DNA from: Clostridia bacterium
GTDB taxonomy: Bacteria > Acidobacteriota > Terriglobia > Terriglobales > Acidobacteriaceae
Assembly: GCA_035561135.1 (NCBI GenBank)
Contig: DATMYA010000085.1
Location: 62,001-126,000, forward strand
DNA: 64,000 nucleotides
Direction of reading: 5' to 3'
Below, piece by piece: positions 27,927 to 35,449 of the stretch. The notes beneath the pieces were generated by a model. It was not told the origin of the DNA. It made no database searches and saw only the letters and a program-made list of their open reading frames with translations. Numbering within the stretch: position 1 is the first letter of the stretch; each line of letters opens with the position of its first letter. A program made the position numbers and the translations under genes.

Positions 27927-30041
27927 ATGACTGCCCTGCCCATCCGATATCTGCGGCGCTTCCTTTCAGCCAAAGGCCTGATTCCCCGCTCCCTGCTGGC
28001 ACGGCTCATCATCGTGCTTGCGGCGTTCGACATCGTGCTTTATCTATTGGGTAAGGCGAACTCTTCGCCGAGTTGGGCAAGGTCGTTGGGCGTCTCGTTC
28101 AGCTTCGTTAGTTTCGTACTGATCGTCGTTGTCCCTATCGCGACCCTGCGCTGGATTCGCCGGAGCGTCATGTGGCGCCTGCGAAATCGTCTCATCATTA
28201 CCCACATCTTTATCGGCGTTTTCCCGGTCGTGTTGCTGGCTGCGATGGCTCTCCTGGCAGCGTTTCTGTTCGCCAGTCAGTTCTCTACCTTTGTAGTCAC
28301 TTCGGACCTGCACGCGGAGATGGGCAAACTTCGCGCCGCGAACGCAACCATCGGCGCACAGACTGCCCAACTGGCACGGCGAGGATACTTCGACGCCCCG
28401 CTCGACCGCGGCGCAATCGTCCTGGATACGACGGCGTTTCGCAATCGGCACGTGACTGCCTGGTATCGCGGTAAGGCGCTCGTGCTGCAAGACCCCGGCA
28501 CTCACAATTCCGTGCTGGTGGCGCCCGATGCCCTCAAGGACGACTCCATCGTGCTGGACGAGGACAGTCTGTATCTGCGCGCCGTAACGCGACTGCCCGT
28601 GCGTCCCGGCGGCCCTGAGGATGAACTGGTCATCGTGAGCAGCGTCCCGCTCGATCGCGAGACGCTGGAAGCGACAGCCAGCGGCATCGGAATGGTGGCG
28701 CTGTATGGAATGCACCCGGCCGATACGAAATCCGATAGCGCACCAGCCCTGAAGATCGGCAACAGCCTTGTTGACAGCACTCCGAAGCTGAGCGCGGGCA
28801 CTCTGCCCTTGCCTAAGAATCGGCTCGATGTCGCCATGCCATTCGGAACGTTGCTCAACGTATTCGACTGGAACAAGGGCAAGAATGACGGCATGCTGCT
28901 CAGCGTACGCACGCGGCCCTCACTCCTGTATGCGCGCCTCTTCCGAACGCTGGGCGACTCGACCGGCCTTATCGTCAGCTTTCTTTATGCCGTGGCCATC
29001 GTCTTCGCGATCATCGAGCTATTCGCTTTGATTATCGGCCTGCGCCTGACGCGAACCATGACCAAGTCGGTCGCGGCGCTCTATGATGCCACCCAGCACA
29101 TCAACGCCGGAAACTTCTCCCATCGCATCAAGGTGACAACGTACGACCAGATGGCGGCGCTGGAGACGTCCTTCAACTCGATGACCGAGTCGCTCGAAAG
29201 CCTTATCGCCGAGCAGAAGGAAAAGCAACGTATCGAGAGCGAGTTAGTTATCGCCCAGGAAGTGCAGGCACTTCTCTTCCCGCGTGACATCACGGAAGTG
29301 GAGTCGCTGGAGGTACACGGAATCTGCAAACCGGCTCGCACCGTCAGCGGTGATTACTACGACTTTCTGCCAATTGGCCCGGACAAGGTTGGCTTGGCCG
29401 TGGGCGACATCGCGGGCAAAGGAATTTCGGCTGCGTTGCTTATGGCCACTGTTCATGCCTTTGTTCGCGCATACACACTGGTGGAAAGTGTTCCTGCACT
29501 CACCGCCCCGGCGGCCACGGGGGGCGCAGTGAAGGTGGGCGGAACTGTGCGCAGCAGCATACGGGACGCCGGCGAGCTTCCGCCGGGAACGCTGCTTGCC
29601 ATGCTGAATCAGCAACTCTATCGCAGTACGCCGACCGAGAAGTACGCGACTATGTTCCTGGGCTTCTACGATCAGCGCACGCGACAGTTGACGTACTCCA
29701 ACGCCGGACACCTTCCACCACTTCTCATCAGTAACGATGGCACAGTTCGCGCGCTGGAAACCGGCGGGCTCGTTGTGGGCCTTTTCGGGGACGTCGTCTA
29801 TCCGGACGACGCAGTTGAGATGACCTCGGGCGACATCTTCGTCGCGTACTCGGACGGCATCACAGAGCCGGAAAACGAGTTTGGCGAATTCGGCGAAGAG
29901 CGGCTCATCCAATTAGTCATGGAGAACCGTCACCTTCCACTCGCTCGCATCAGCGACATCGTTATGGCGGCTGTACAGGACTGGATCGGCGGCAACGAAC
30001 AACCGGACGACGTAACGCTGGTACTCGCTCGGGCGCGGTAG
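27927..30041 (+). CDS. Membrane HAMP-PP2C (SpoIIE/RsbU-type) phosphatase
   Basis: 704 residues. Three to four membrane helices (about 20-40, 50-70, 90-115 and 345-370) enclose an extracytoplasmic sensor domain (about 120-340). A HAMP segment follows (RLTRTMTKSVAALYDATQHI, GNFSHRIKVTTYDQMAAL), then a coiled coil and the PP2C/SpoIIE domain with SGDYYDF, VGDIAGKGISAALLM and VAYSDGITEPEN (metal-binding Asp residues). Such proteins dephosphorylate anti-anti-sigma factors in partner-switching stress circuits. No RsbV/RsbW genes are near, so its target is elsewhere. Confidence 0.88.
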   Translation: MTALPIRYLRRFLSAKGLIPRSLLARLIIVLAAFDIVLYLLGKANSSPSWARSLGVSFSFVSFVLIVVVPIATLRWIRRSVMWRLRNRLIITHIFIGVFPVVLLAAMALLAAFLFASQFSTFVVTSDLHAEMGKLRAANATIGAQTAQLARRGYFDAPLDRGAIVLDTTAFRNRHVTAWYRGKALVLQDPGTHNSVLVAPDALKDDSIVLDEDSLYLRAVTRLPVRPGGPEDELVIVSSVPLDRETLEATASGIGMVALYGMHPADTKSDSAPALKIGNSLVDSTPKLSAGTLPLPKNRLDVAMPFGTLLNVFDWNKGKNDGMLLSVRTRPSLLYARLFRTLGDSTGLIVSFLYAVAIVFAIIELFALIIGLRLTRTMTKSVAALYDATQHINAGNFSHRIKVTTYDQMAALETSFNSMTESLESLIAEQKEKQRIESELVIAQEVQALLFPRDITEVESLEVHGICKPARTVSGDYYDFLPIGPDKVGLAVGDIAGKGISAALLMATVHAFVRAYTLVESVPALTAPAATGGAVKVGGTVRSSIRDAGELPPGTLLAMLNQQLYRSTPTEKYATMFLGFYDQRTRQLTYSNAGHLPPLLISNDGTVRALETGGLVVGLFGDVVYPDDAVEMTSGDIFVAYSDGITEPENEFGEFGEERLIQLVMENRHLPLARISDIVMAAVQDWIGGNEQPDDVTLVLARAR

Positions 30042-30359
30042 CTCGGCTCAGTTGCCGGTTGCCAGGTCAGTTGCCAGTTCCAGTTGCCAGTGGCCGGTTG
30101 CCAGTGGCCGGTTGGCAGTGGCCGGTTGGCAGTGGCCAGTTGCCGGTTGCCGGTTGGCAGTGACCAGTGCCAGCGACGAGTGGCCGGTTGCAAGCGCAGC
30201 CGTCAGTATCGCGGCTACTTTCAGCAGCTCAACCGCTCACAACCAGCAGTTAAGTAACTCGCACACCTGGAACCGGCCGGCAACCGCTGGGCTACCTTCA
30301 GCACTTCAACAGCTCACATCCAGCAGCTCAGCACCTGGCAACTGGCACCTGGCAACTGC
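30042..30359. repeat. GCCAGT-type inverted repeat array
   Basis: 318 bp between convergent genes, no gene. The left part (30048-30190) is built of GTTGCCAGTGGCCGGTTGGC-like units of 9-14 bp, at least ten copies. The right part (30300-30358) carries the reverse complement CTGGCAACTGGCACCTGGCA, so the whole can fold into a long stem. The unit length varies, so it is not a CRISPR. Related arrays are at 7925 and 18743. Confidence 0.75.
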
Positions 30360-31601
30360 TCACTCGTATCGCAGCGCCTCGATGGGGTCGAGTCGTGATG
30401 CGCGTATGGCGGGGATTATGCCACTGATGAGTCCCACGACCGCAAGGATTACTGTGGCAACCAGCACGCTCATGGGCGAGATGATCAGCCTGATGTCGGC
30501 GGCTTCTCCGTGCTTGGCAAGGGCGCTGTAAAAGGTCAGAGTTCCGGCAGAGAACGCAACTACGTACGAGAGCGCAATGCCAAGCAACCCACCGGCAAAG
30601 GTGATCGCCATGGCTTCCGCCAGGAACTGCAACAAGATGTCGCGTCTGCGCGCCCCCAGCGCTTTCTCCACGCCGATTTCGCGCGTTCGCTGAGTAACGG
30701 AGACCAACATGATGTTCATCAGCCCCACGCCGCCAATGCCGAGCGTGAGCGTGCCAACGAACGCGAGCAGGATCTGCAAGCCCATGGTGATGACACGGAA
30801 CTGCGAAACCTGCTTCATCGCGCTGAAGACCATGACGGCGCGGCGGTCTTCTGGCTTGAAAACAAAGTGGGCTGAGAGCACGCTGCGGATCGAGCGCTCA
30901 ATGTCCTCGTACGCGTCACTCTCGTAATCCAGCCAGATGCCGTTTAGGTAGTGGATGTCCGTAATGTCAGCCATACTGGTGAATGGGACATAAAGCTGGC
31001 GATTATTGTCATTGTCGCCTTCCTGCATCTTTGGCTTGGCGACTCCGATCACTTCAAAACTGAGCCCGTCGATGCGCACGTGCTCACCGATGGCGTACTT
31101 GCCTGAAAACAGTTTCTCTTTCGCCTCGGAGCCGAGCACTACCACTCGAGACTTCTGCAACAGGTCTTCGTCGTTGTACCAGCGTCCCTCATCAACCGCG
31201 AGCACCCGGATACGCTGCACGGAAGGATAATGTCCATTCACCGTGAAGCTGTATTGCCGGCTGTCATTTTGCACCGTCGTTTGTTTATTAACTTCGGGCG
31301 TGATTCGCGCAATCTGCGGAACATTCGCCTGCAAACGCTGCACATCGTCGAGGGTGAAACGTATCTGCGTTCCGGCCTTGGCGCCGCCCGCCTGCATCGA
31401 CGTGCGCCCCGGAAACACTCCCATCACCTTCATGCCGAAGCTGGAAAAGATGGTGTTGATTGCGTTCCCGAAGCCGGTGCCGTAGGCGAGCAACAGCACC
31501 ACCGTCGCAATTCCCCACGCCATGCCAAACATGGTGAGCGCCGTTCGACGCCGATTGTGCCGTAACGCTCCGTAAGCCTGGCTCAAGAGATCGTGCATCA
31601 T
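30360..31601 (-). CDS. ABC transporter permease, MacB type (second of pair)
   Basis: 413 residues. N-terminal helix (TALTMFGMAWGIATVVLLLAY), periplasmic MacB_PCD domain (about 45-270), and three C-terminal helices with FVGTLTLGIGGVGLMNIMLV and the coupling helix QRTREIGVEKALGARRRDI. It ends in the usual RASRLDPIEALRYE. It starts 3 bp after the stop of the upstream permease, so the two are one operon and probably one heterodimer. No ATP-binding subunit is encoded next to them. Confidence 0.9.
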   Translation of the reverse strand: MMHDLLSQAYGALRHNRRRTALTMFGMAWGIATVVLLLAYGTGFGNAINTIFSSFGMKVMGVFPGRTSMQAGGAKAGTQIRFTLDDVQRLQANVPQIARITPEVNKQTTVQNDSRQYSFTVNGHYPSVQRIRVLAVDEGRWYNDEDLLQKSRVVVLGSEAKEKLFSGKYAIGEHVRIDGLSFEVIGVAKPKMQEGDNDNNRQLYVPFTSMADITDIHYLNGIWLDYESDAYEDIERSIRSVLSAHFVFKPEDRRAVMVFSAMKQVSQFRVITMGLQILLAFVGTLTLGIGGVGLMNIMLVSVTQRTREIGVEKALGARRRDILLQFLAEAMAITFAGGLLGIALSYVVAFSAGTLTFYSALAKHGEAADIRLIISPMSVLVATVILAVVGLISGIIPAIRASRLDPIEALRYE

Positions 31602-31603
31602 GT

Positions 31604-32854
31604 CTAGTCCTGCCTCAGAGCCTCAACGGGCGTTAGCATCGCGGCCTTGCGAGCCGGATAAAGTCCGGCGGCAATTCCGGCAATAGAGAGACTGACGATG
31701 GCAAGTGCTGACGAAGACAAAACCAGCTTCGGCGTATCAAAGCCTTCCGGTGAAGGCAGGGAGCCGAGGGCCGCCATGATGGCGGCCGCTACGCCCATCC
31801 CTATAAAGCCGCTGAACACGGTCAGAAAAATGCCTTCCAATGCGAACTGCGCCAGGATGTTGCGATTGGTGGCTCCGAGTGCCTTCCGTAATCCGATCTC
31901 ACGCGTGCGTTCGGTCACGGCAACCAGCATGATGTTGATGACACCGATGCCGCCGAGCGCCAGAGTGACCAGCCCCACACTCCCGAGAAACATATTCATC
32001 GCGTCGAAAATCTTGCCGACCATCTTTGCGCCGCTGATCGTGTCCCACTCTTCGAACGAGTCCTCGATCTGCGCATCGAAACCGTGGTTGCGGGCGACGA
32101 TGCGGCGAACCTCCAGCTTCGCCTCTTTGTGTTCATCGCGAGTGCGCGGCTGGTAGTTGATCCAGGAGAGCGCATCGACCGGTTGCTGTTCCCCCGTCGC
32201 CGGGAAGTACGTGCTCATGACGGAGTAGGGCACGTAGGACCGCATGTTCGTAGAATTGTTCTCGCCGCGCCCAACCGGCCGGATCGTGCCAATAACTTCG
32301 AAACGAATGCCGTTGAGCAGAACGGCGCTGCCGATCACCGGCCGTCCCGGGAACAGGTTCTTCGCAACCTCAGAGCCCAGAACGATGACGAGGCGACGTT
32401 GCTGCTCGTCCATCTCGTTCATCCAGCGCCCTTGCGCGAGGGGCAGAAAGCGGATACGTGAAAACTGAGGCTCTACGCCGGTAAGCTGTCCGTTCGCGCT
32501 CGCAAACTCGCTGACCGAACGGACATCGCCCCGCGTCACGACCGGTGACGCGTTGCGCACATAACGCGCTTCACTGTGTATGTCCTGATAATCCTTATAA
32601 GTGAGGAAGTAAGGGCGAGCGGAATTCAGGCTGCCCTCCACGGCAGGCGTGCGGCCGGCGGAGATGAACATGATGTCTTCCCCTATCTCGGCCATACGCT
32701 TCATTTGCCCTGACCGGAATCCCTCGCCAAGGCCAACCAGTAGCAACAACGAGCCAACGCCCCACGCGATTCCGAACATGGTAAGAAACGAGCGCAGCTT
32801 GTGCGCCCAGAGTGTCCGGAACGTCTGCGCAAGGATATCGACCAGCATCCTCAT
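31604..32854 (-). CDS. ABC transporter permease, MacB type (first of pair)
   Basis: 416 residues of the same build: LRSFLTMFGIAWGVGSLLLL helix, periplasmic domain, then LVTLALGGIGVINIMLVAVT with the coupling motif ERTREIGLRKALGATNRNI, ending PARKAAMLTPVEALRQD. It forms an operon with the next permease. In Acidobacteria such permeases often occur in multi-gene sets without a local ATPase or export partner, so substrate and ATPase are unknown. Confidence 0.9.
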   Translation of the reverse strand: MRMLVDILAQTFRTLWAHKLRSFLTMFGIAWGVGSLLLLVGLGEGFRSGQMKRMAEIGEDIMFISAGRTPAVEGSLNSARPYFLTYKDYQDIHSEARYVRNASPVVTRGDVRSVSEFASANGQLTGVEPQFSRIRFLPLAQGRWMNEMDEQQRRLVIVLGSEVAKNLFPGRPVIGSAVLLNGIRFEVIGTIRPVGRGENNSTNMRSYVPYSVMSTYFPATGEQQPVDALSWINYQPRTRDEHKEAKLEVRRIVARNHGFDAQIEDSFEEWDTISGAKMVGKIFDAMNMFLGSVGLVTLALGGIGVINIMLVAVTERTREIGLRKALGATNRNILAQFALEGIFLTVFSGFIGMGVAAAIMAALGSLPSPEGFDTPKLVLSSSALAIVSLSIAGIAAGLYPARKAAMLTPVEALRQD

Positions 32855-32951
32855 GGAACCATCCCCATGCTGTGTACGCTTGGGGAACGGCAGAAGTTCC
32901 GGGAAATACGGATCACCTGCTTCACGGTTGCTGAGGAAGTTTTTATCGAGT

Positions 32952-33027
32952 CATCCTGAGTTCACGTTGCTAAGACCGAAGGATCTGCTTTGCTGTGAAC
33001 AGCAGATCCTTCGCTACGCTCAGGATG
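32952..33027. repeat. Dispersed two-arm palindrome, type A copy 1
   Basis: Outer arms CATCCTGAG (32952-32960) and CTCAGGATG (33019-33027); inner arms CGAAGGATCTGCT (32977-32989) and AGCAGATCCTTCG (33001-33013). All arms are exact reverse complements. A 20-bp core is identical to that of the element at 51921-51974. It lies in a 318-bp gap (32855-33172) with no gene. Confidence 0.85.
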
Positions 33028-33116
33028 CCCCACTTGTTGTCGGTGTTTCAATGTTCTTAGGTTCGTTTAGGCATTGAGCATTCGCGATTGCTGGAAAACA
33101 ATCACGCAACACGGAA

Positions 33117-33142
33117 AGAGCCGGCCACCTTCGGCCGGCTCT
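33117..33142 (-). terminator. Terminator after tnaA
   Basis: 10-bp stem AGAGCCGGCC (33117-33126) with GGCCGGCTCT (33133-33142), 6-nt loop. On the minus strand it is followed by TTTCC. It begins 31 bp after the tnaA stop. Confidence 0.7.
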
Positions 33143-33172
33143 ACTTCTTCAGTTATCCAGAATCGCAGTCCG

Positions 33173-34543
33173 TTACCTTGCTGCCTTCGCTTCCACTTGC
33201 TCGAAGCGGGCCGTGAAGTGACGTAGGAATGGTGGCTCATAGGTCAGCTTGAACCCGCGGATTTGTTGACGCTTCTTCCAGACTTCCAGAATTACCTCGA
33301 TCACATAATCGATGTGGCTCTGCGTGTACGTGCGTCGTGGAATGGCGAGACGGACAAGGTCCATCTTGGCAGCATCACCGAACATCAGCGAGCCGATCTC
33401 GACGGCGCGAATGCCGCCTTCCAGGTACAACTCCGTCGCTAACGCCACGCCAGGAAATTGCTCCAGCGGAATGTGAGGAACGAAAGCACGCGCGTCGAGG
33501 TAGATGGCGTGTCCACCGGGAGGCATGACGAGTGGGACACCCTGCTCGGCCAAATGATTCCCAAGATACGCGGTGGACGCGATGCGGTACTTGAGGTAAT
33601 CCTCCTGCACGGCTTCCTGTATGCCGACTGCGATCGCTTCCAGGTCGCGTCCCGCAAGTCCGCCATACGTCGGATAGCCTTCCGTCAGGATGAGCAGATC
33701 TTTCTCCTGCTGCGCGAGCAGATCGTCATTCGTGCAAAGAAAGCCGCCAATGTTCGCCATGCCGTCTTTCTTGGCGCTCATAGTGCAGCCATCGCCGAGC
33801 GCGAACATTTCCTGCGCGATCTCTTTCGGTGTCTTGTTTTCGTATCCCTTCTCGCGCAACTTGATGAAGTACGCGTTCTCGGCAAAGCGGCAGGCATCGA
33901 AGTAGAGCGGAATACCGTATTTCTTGCAGATTGCGCTGACCGCTCTGGCATTCTCCATGGAAACGGGCTGGCCGCCGCCGGAGTTGTTCGTCACGGTGAG
34001 CATGACCAGTGGAATGCGTTCGCGCCCCACCCGTTGAATGGTCTCTTCAAGCACGGCAATATCCATGTTGCCTTTGAACGGATGAATCACGGACGGCTGC
34101 TTGCCTTCGGCGATGACGAGGTCAGCGGCTTCGCCGCCAGCCTGCTCCAGGTTAGCGCGAGTCGTATCGAAATGGGTGTTGTTGGGGACGACATCGCCCT
34201 TCTTCACCATCACGCTGAACAGGATGCGTTCGGCGGCTCGACCCTGGTGCGTGGGAATGACGTGCTTGTATCCGGTAATGTCCCGAATGGAGTCGCGGAA
34301 GCGGGTATAGCTCTTGCTGCCCGCATAGCTCTCGTCGCCTTCCATGATGGCGCCCCATTGGTAGGTAGACATGGCGCCCGTGCCGGAGTCCGTCAGCAGG
34401 TCGATAAGCACGTCATCCGCAGCCAGAAGGAAGACATTGAAGGATGCGGCGCGGAGCAGAACGTCGCGCTGTTCCCGCGTGGTCCAGCGAATTGGTTCAA
34501 CACTTTTAATGCGAAATGGTTCGATGATCGTACGGATGGTCAT
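33173..34543 (-). CDS. tnaA: Tryptophanase (beta-eliminating lyase)
   Basis: 456 residues from the ATG at 34543, preceded by AGGGG. PLP enzyme of the tryptophanase/tyrosine phenol-lyase family: EPFRIKSVEPIRWTTRE, FIDLLTDSGTG-type block (LIDLLTDSGTGAMS), IPTHQGRAAE, and the PLP lysine in MSAKKDG. The segment AVEIGSLMFG has Ile where tyrosine phenol-lyase has its substrate-selecting Arg (MERG), and YTQSHIDYVIE plus LTYEPPFLRHFTA match tryptophanase. It would split Trp to indole, pyruvate and ammonia. The middle part (GCTMSAKKDGMANIGGFLC) is closer to tyrosine phenol-lyase, so some doubt remains. Monocistronic. Confidence 0.8.
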   Translation of the reverse strand: MTIRTIIEPFRIKSVEPIRWTTREQRDVLLRAASFNVFLLAADDVLIDLLTDSGTGAMSTYQWGAIMEGDESYAGSKSYTRFRDSIRDITGYKHVIPTHQGRAAERILFSVMVKKGDVVPNNTHFDTTRANLEQAGGEAADLVIAEGKQPSVIHPFKGNMDIAVLEETIQRVGRERIPLVMLTVTNNSGGGQPVSMENARAVSAICKKYGIPLYFDACRFAENAYFIKLREKGYENKTPKEIAQEMFALGDGCTMSAKKDGMANIGGFLCTNDDLLAQQEKDLLILTEGYPTYGGLAGRDLEAIAVGIQEAVQEDYLKYRIASTAYLGNHLAEQGVPLVMPPGGHAIYLDARAFVPHIPLEQFPGVALATELYLEGGIRAVEIGSLMFGDAAKMDLVRLAIPRRTYTQSHIDYVIEVILEVWKKRQQIRGFKLTYEPPFLRHFTARFEQVEAKAAR

Positions 34544-34744
34544 GATTTGTTTGTCCCCTTGCGGAGGCCGCGACAACAGCTGTGTAGAAGCGCGACACGC
34601 AACCCATGATTGTAGTGCGTCAGCGGCGGAAGGAACAATGGTTCCGTAGGCGCGAGCAACTTCCAAACGAACAAAATTGAAAAGGCTCCAACAATGGGCT
34701 GTGTCCATAGGTGGAGCCTCGAATCTCAATTCTCGCAGCGCGGA

Positions 34745-35080
34745 CTACCGTTTGAAATCAACAATCACGGTGCGCGTCTCTTCTACGCCGGGCTCGTAAC
34801 GCCAACGGCTCACGGCGCGGCTGGCAGCATCGGCCAACACGGGATGCCCGCCAAGCACTTTCACCTTCTTCACGCCCCCTTGGGACGCGATCGTAACCTC
34901 AAGCTTTACGGAGCCGGAGATGTTCATGCTCTTGGCGAGTTCGGGATACGCGGGCTGAATCTGTTCCTTGACCTTTCGGCCGTCTTCCGCGCCTGCAATT
35001 GTCGGAGTGACAATCGTTACCAGCATAAACACCGCGCGTGATATCGCGATCAACAAAGACATAGGGCGAGCTGACTTCAT
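34745..35080 (-). CDS. TonB C-terminal domain protein
   Basis: 111 residues from the ATG at 35080, with GAGGA upstream. One N-terminal helix or signal segment (PMSLLIAISRAVFMLVTIVTP) is followed directly by a TonB-C domain: QPAYPELAKSMNISGSVKLE, VTIASQGGVKKVKVLGGHPV, AASRAVSRWRYEPG. Full TonB has a Pro-rich spanning arm, which is absent here, so it may be a periplasmic TonB-like domain rather than a real energy transducer. No ExbB/ExbD or TonB-dependent receptor nearby. Confidence 0.8.
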   Translation of the reverse strand: MKSARPMSLLIAISRAVFMLVTIVTPTIAGAEDGRKVKEQIQPAYPELAKSMNISGSVKLEVTIASQGGVKKVKVLGGHPVLADAASRAVSRWRYEPGVEETRTVIVDFKR

Positions 35081-35449
35081 GAGTGTTCCTCGCAGCAGTG
35101 CTGTGCAGCAGAGCTGTCCCCCGGCAGAATCCCCACTTAAGATTGCGGATTGTACTTCGGAATTGCTGCGTGAGAAGGTTACTAAGGTGCTACATACGTT
35201 ACTAACTTGGGGCGGAGTATGCGTGGAGCGCATCGTTTGTGACTACAACACGCGTCATAGTGAGCGTAGCGCCGGTGTTTTGGCGCGTATTCGAACCACC
35301 TTGTGTTTCCGCCGCACGCAAAACACAAGGTCTCTCCACTTAGCACATGAAAGCTTTACTTCGTCAGCACGCTAAGCTCTGGTTTGTAAGCAAGGCACGC
35401 CCGAGGCGTGCCTTGATCTTTACTGCACACATGTTGGGGCCGGAGAGTC
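35081..35449. other. Intergenic region with two hairpins
   Basis: 369 bp without a supported gene. It holds an inverted repeat CCTTGTGTTT (35299-35308)/AAACACAAGG (35321-35330) and the terminator at 35392-35414. Nothing else was recognised. Confidence 0.5.
35392..35414 (-). terminator. Terminator after the metallopeptidase gene
   Basis: 10-bp perfect stem AAGGCACGCC (35392-35401) with GGCGTGCCTT (35405-35414), loop CGA. The T-run on the minus strand is poor (GCTTAC). Confidence 0.6.

Noticed and set aside
30042..30190. CRISPR array
   Set aside because: Units are 9-14 bp, irregular, without unique spacers, and no cas genes are present.
33458..34609. 383-residue open frame antisense to tnaA
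   Set aside because: Shadow frame without recognisable domain.
34544..34729. TnaC-like leader peptide before tnaA
   Set aside because: A Trp codon occurs in this stretch, but the frame runs into tnaA without a stop, so it is no separate leader peptide in that frame.
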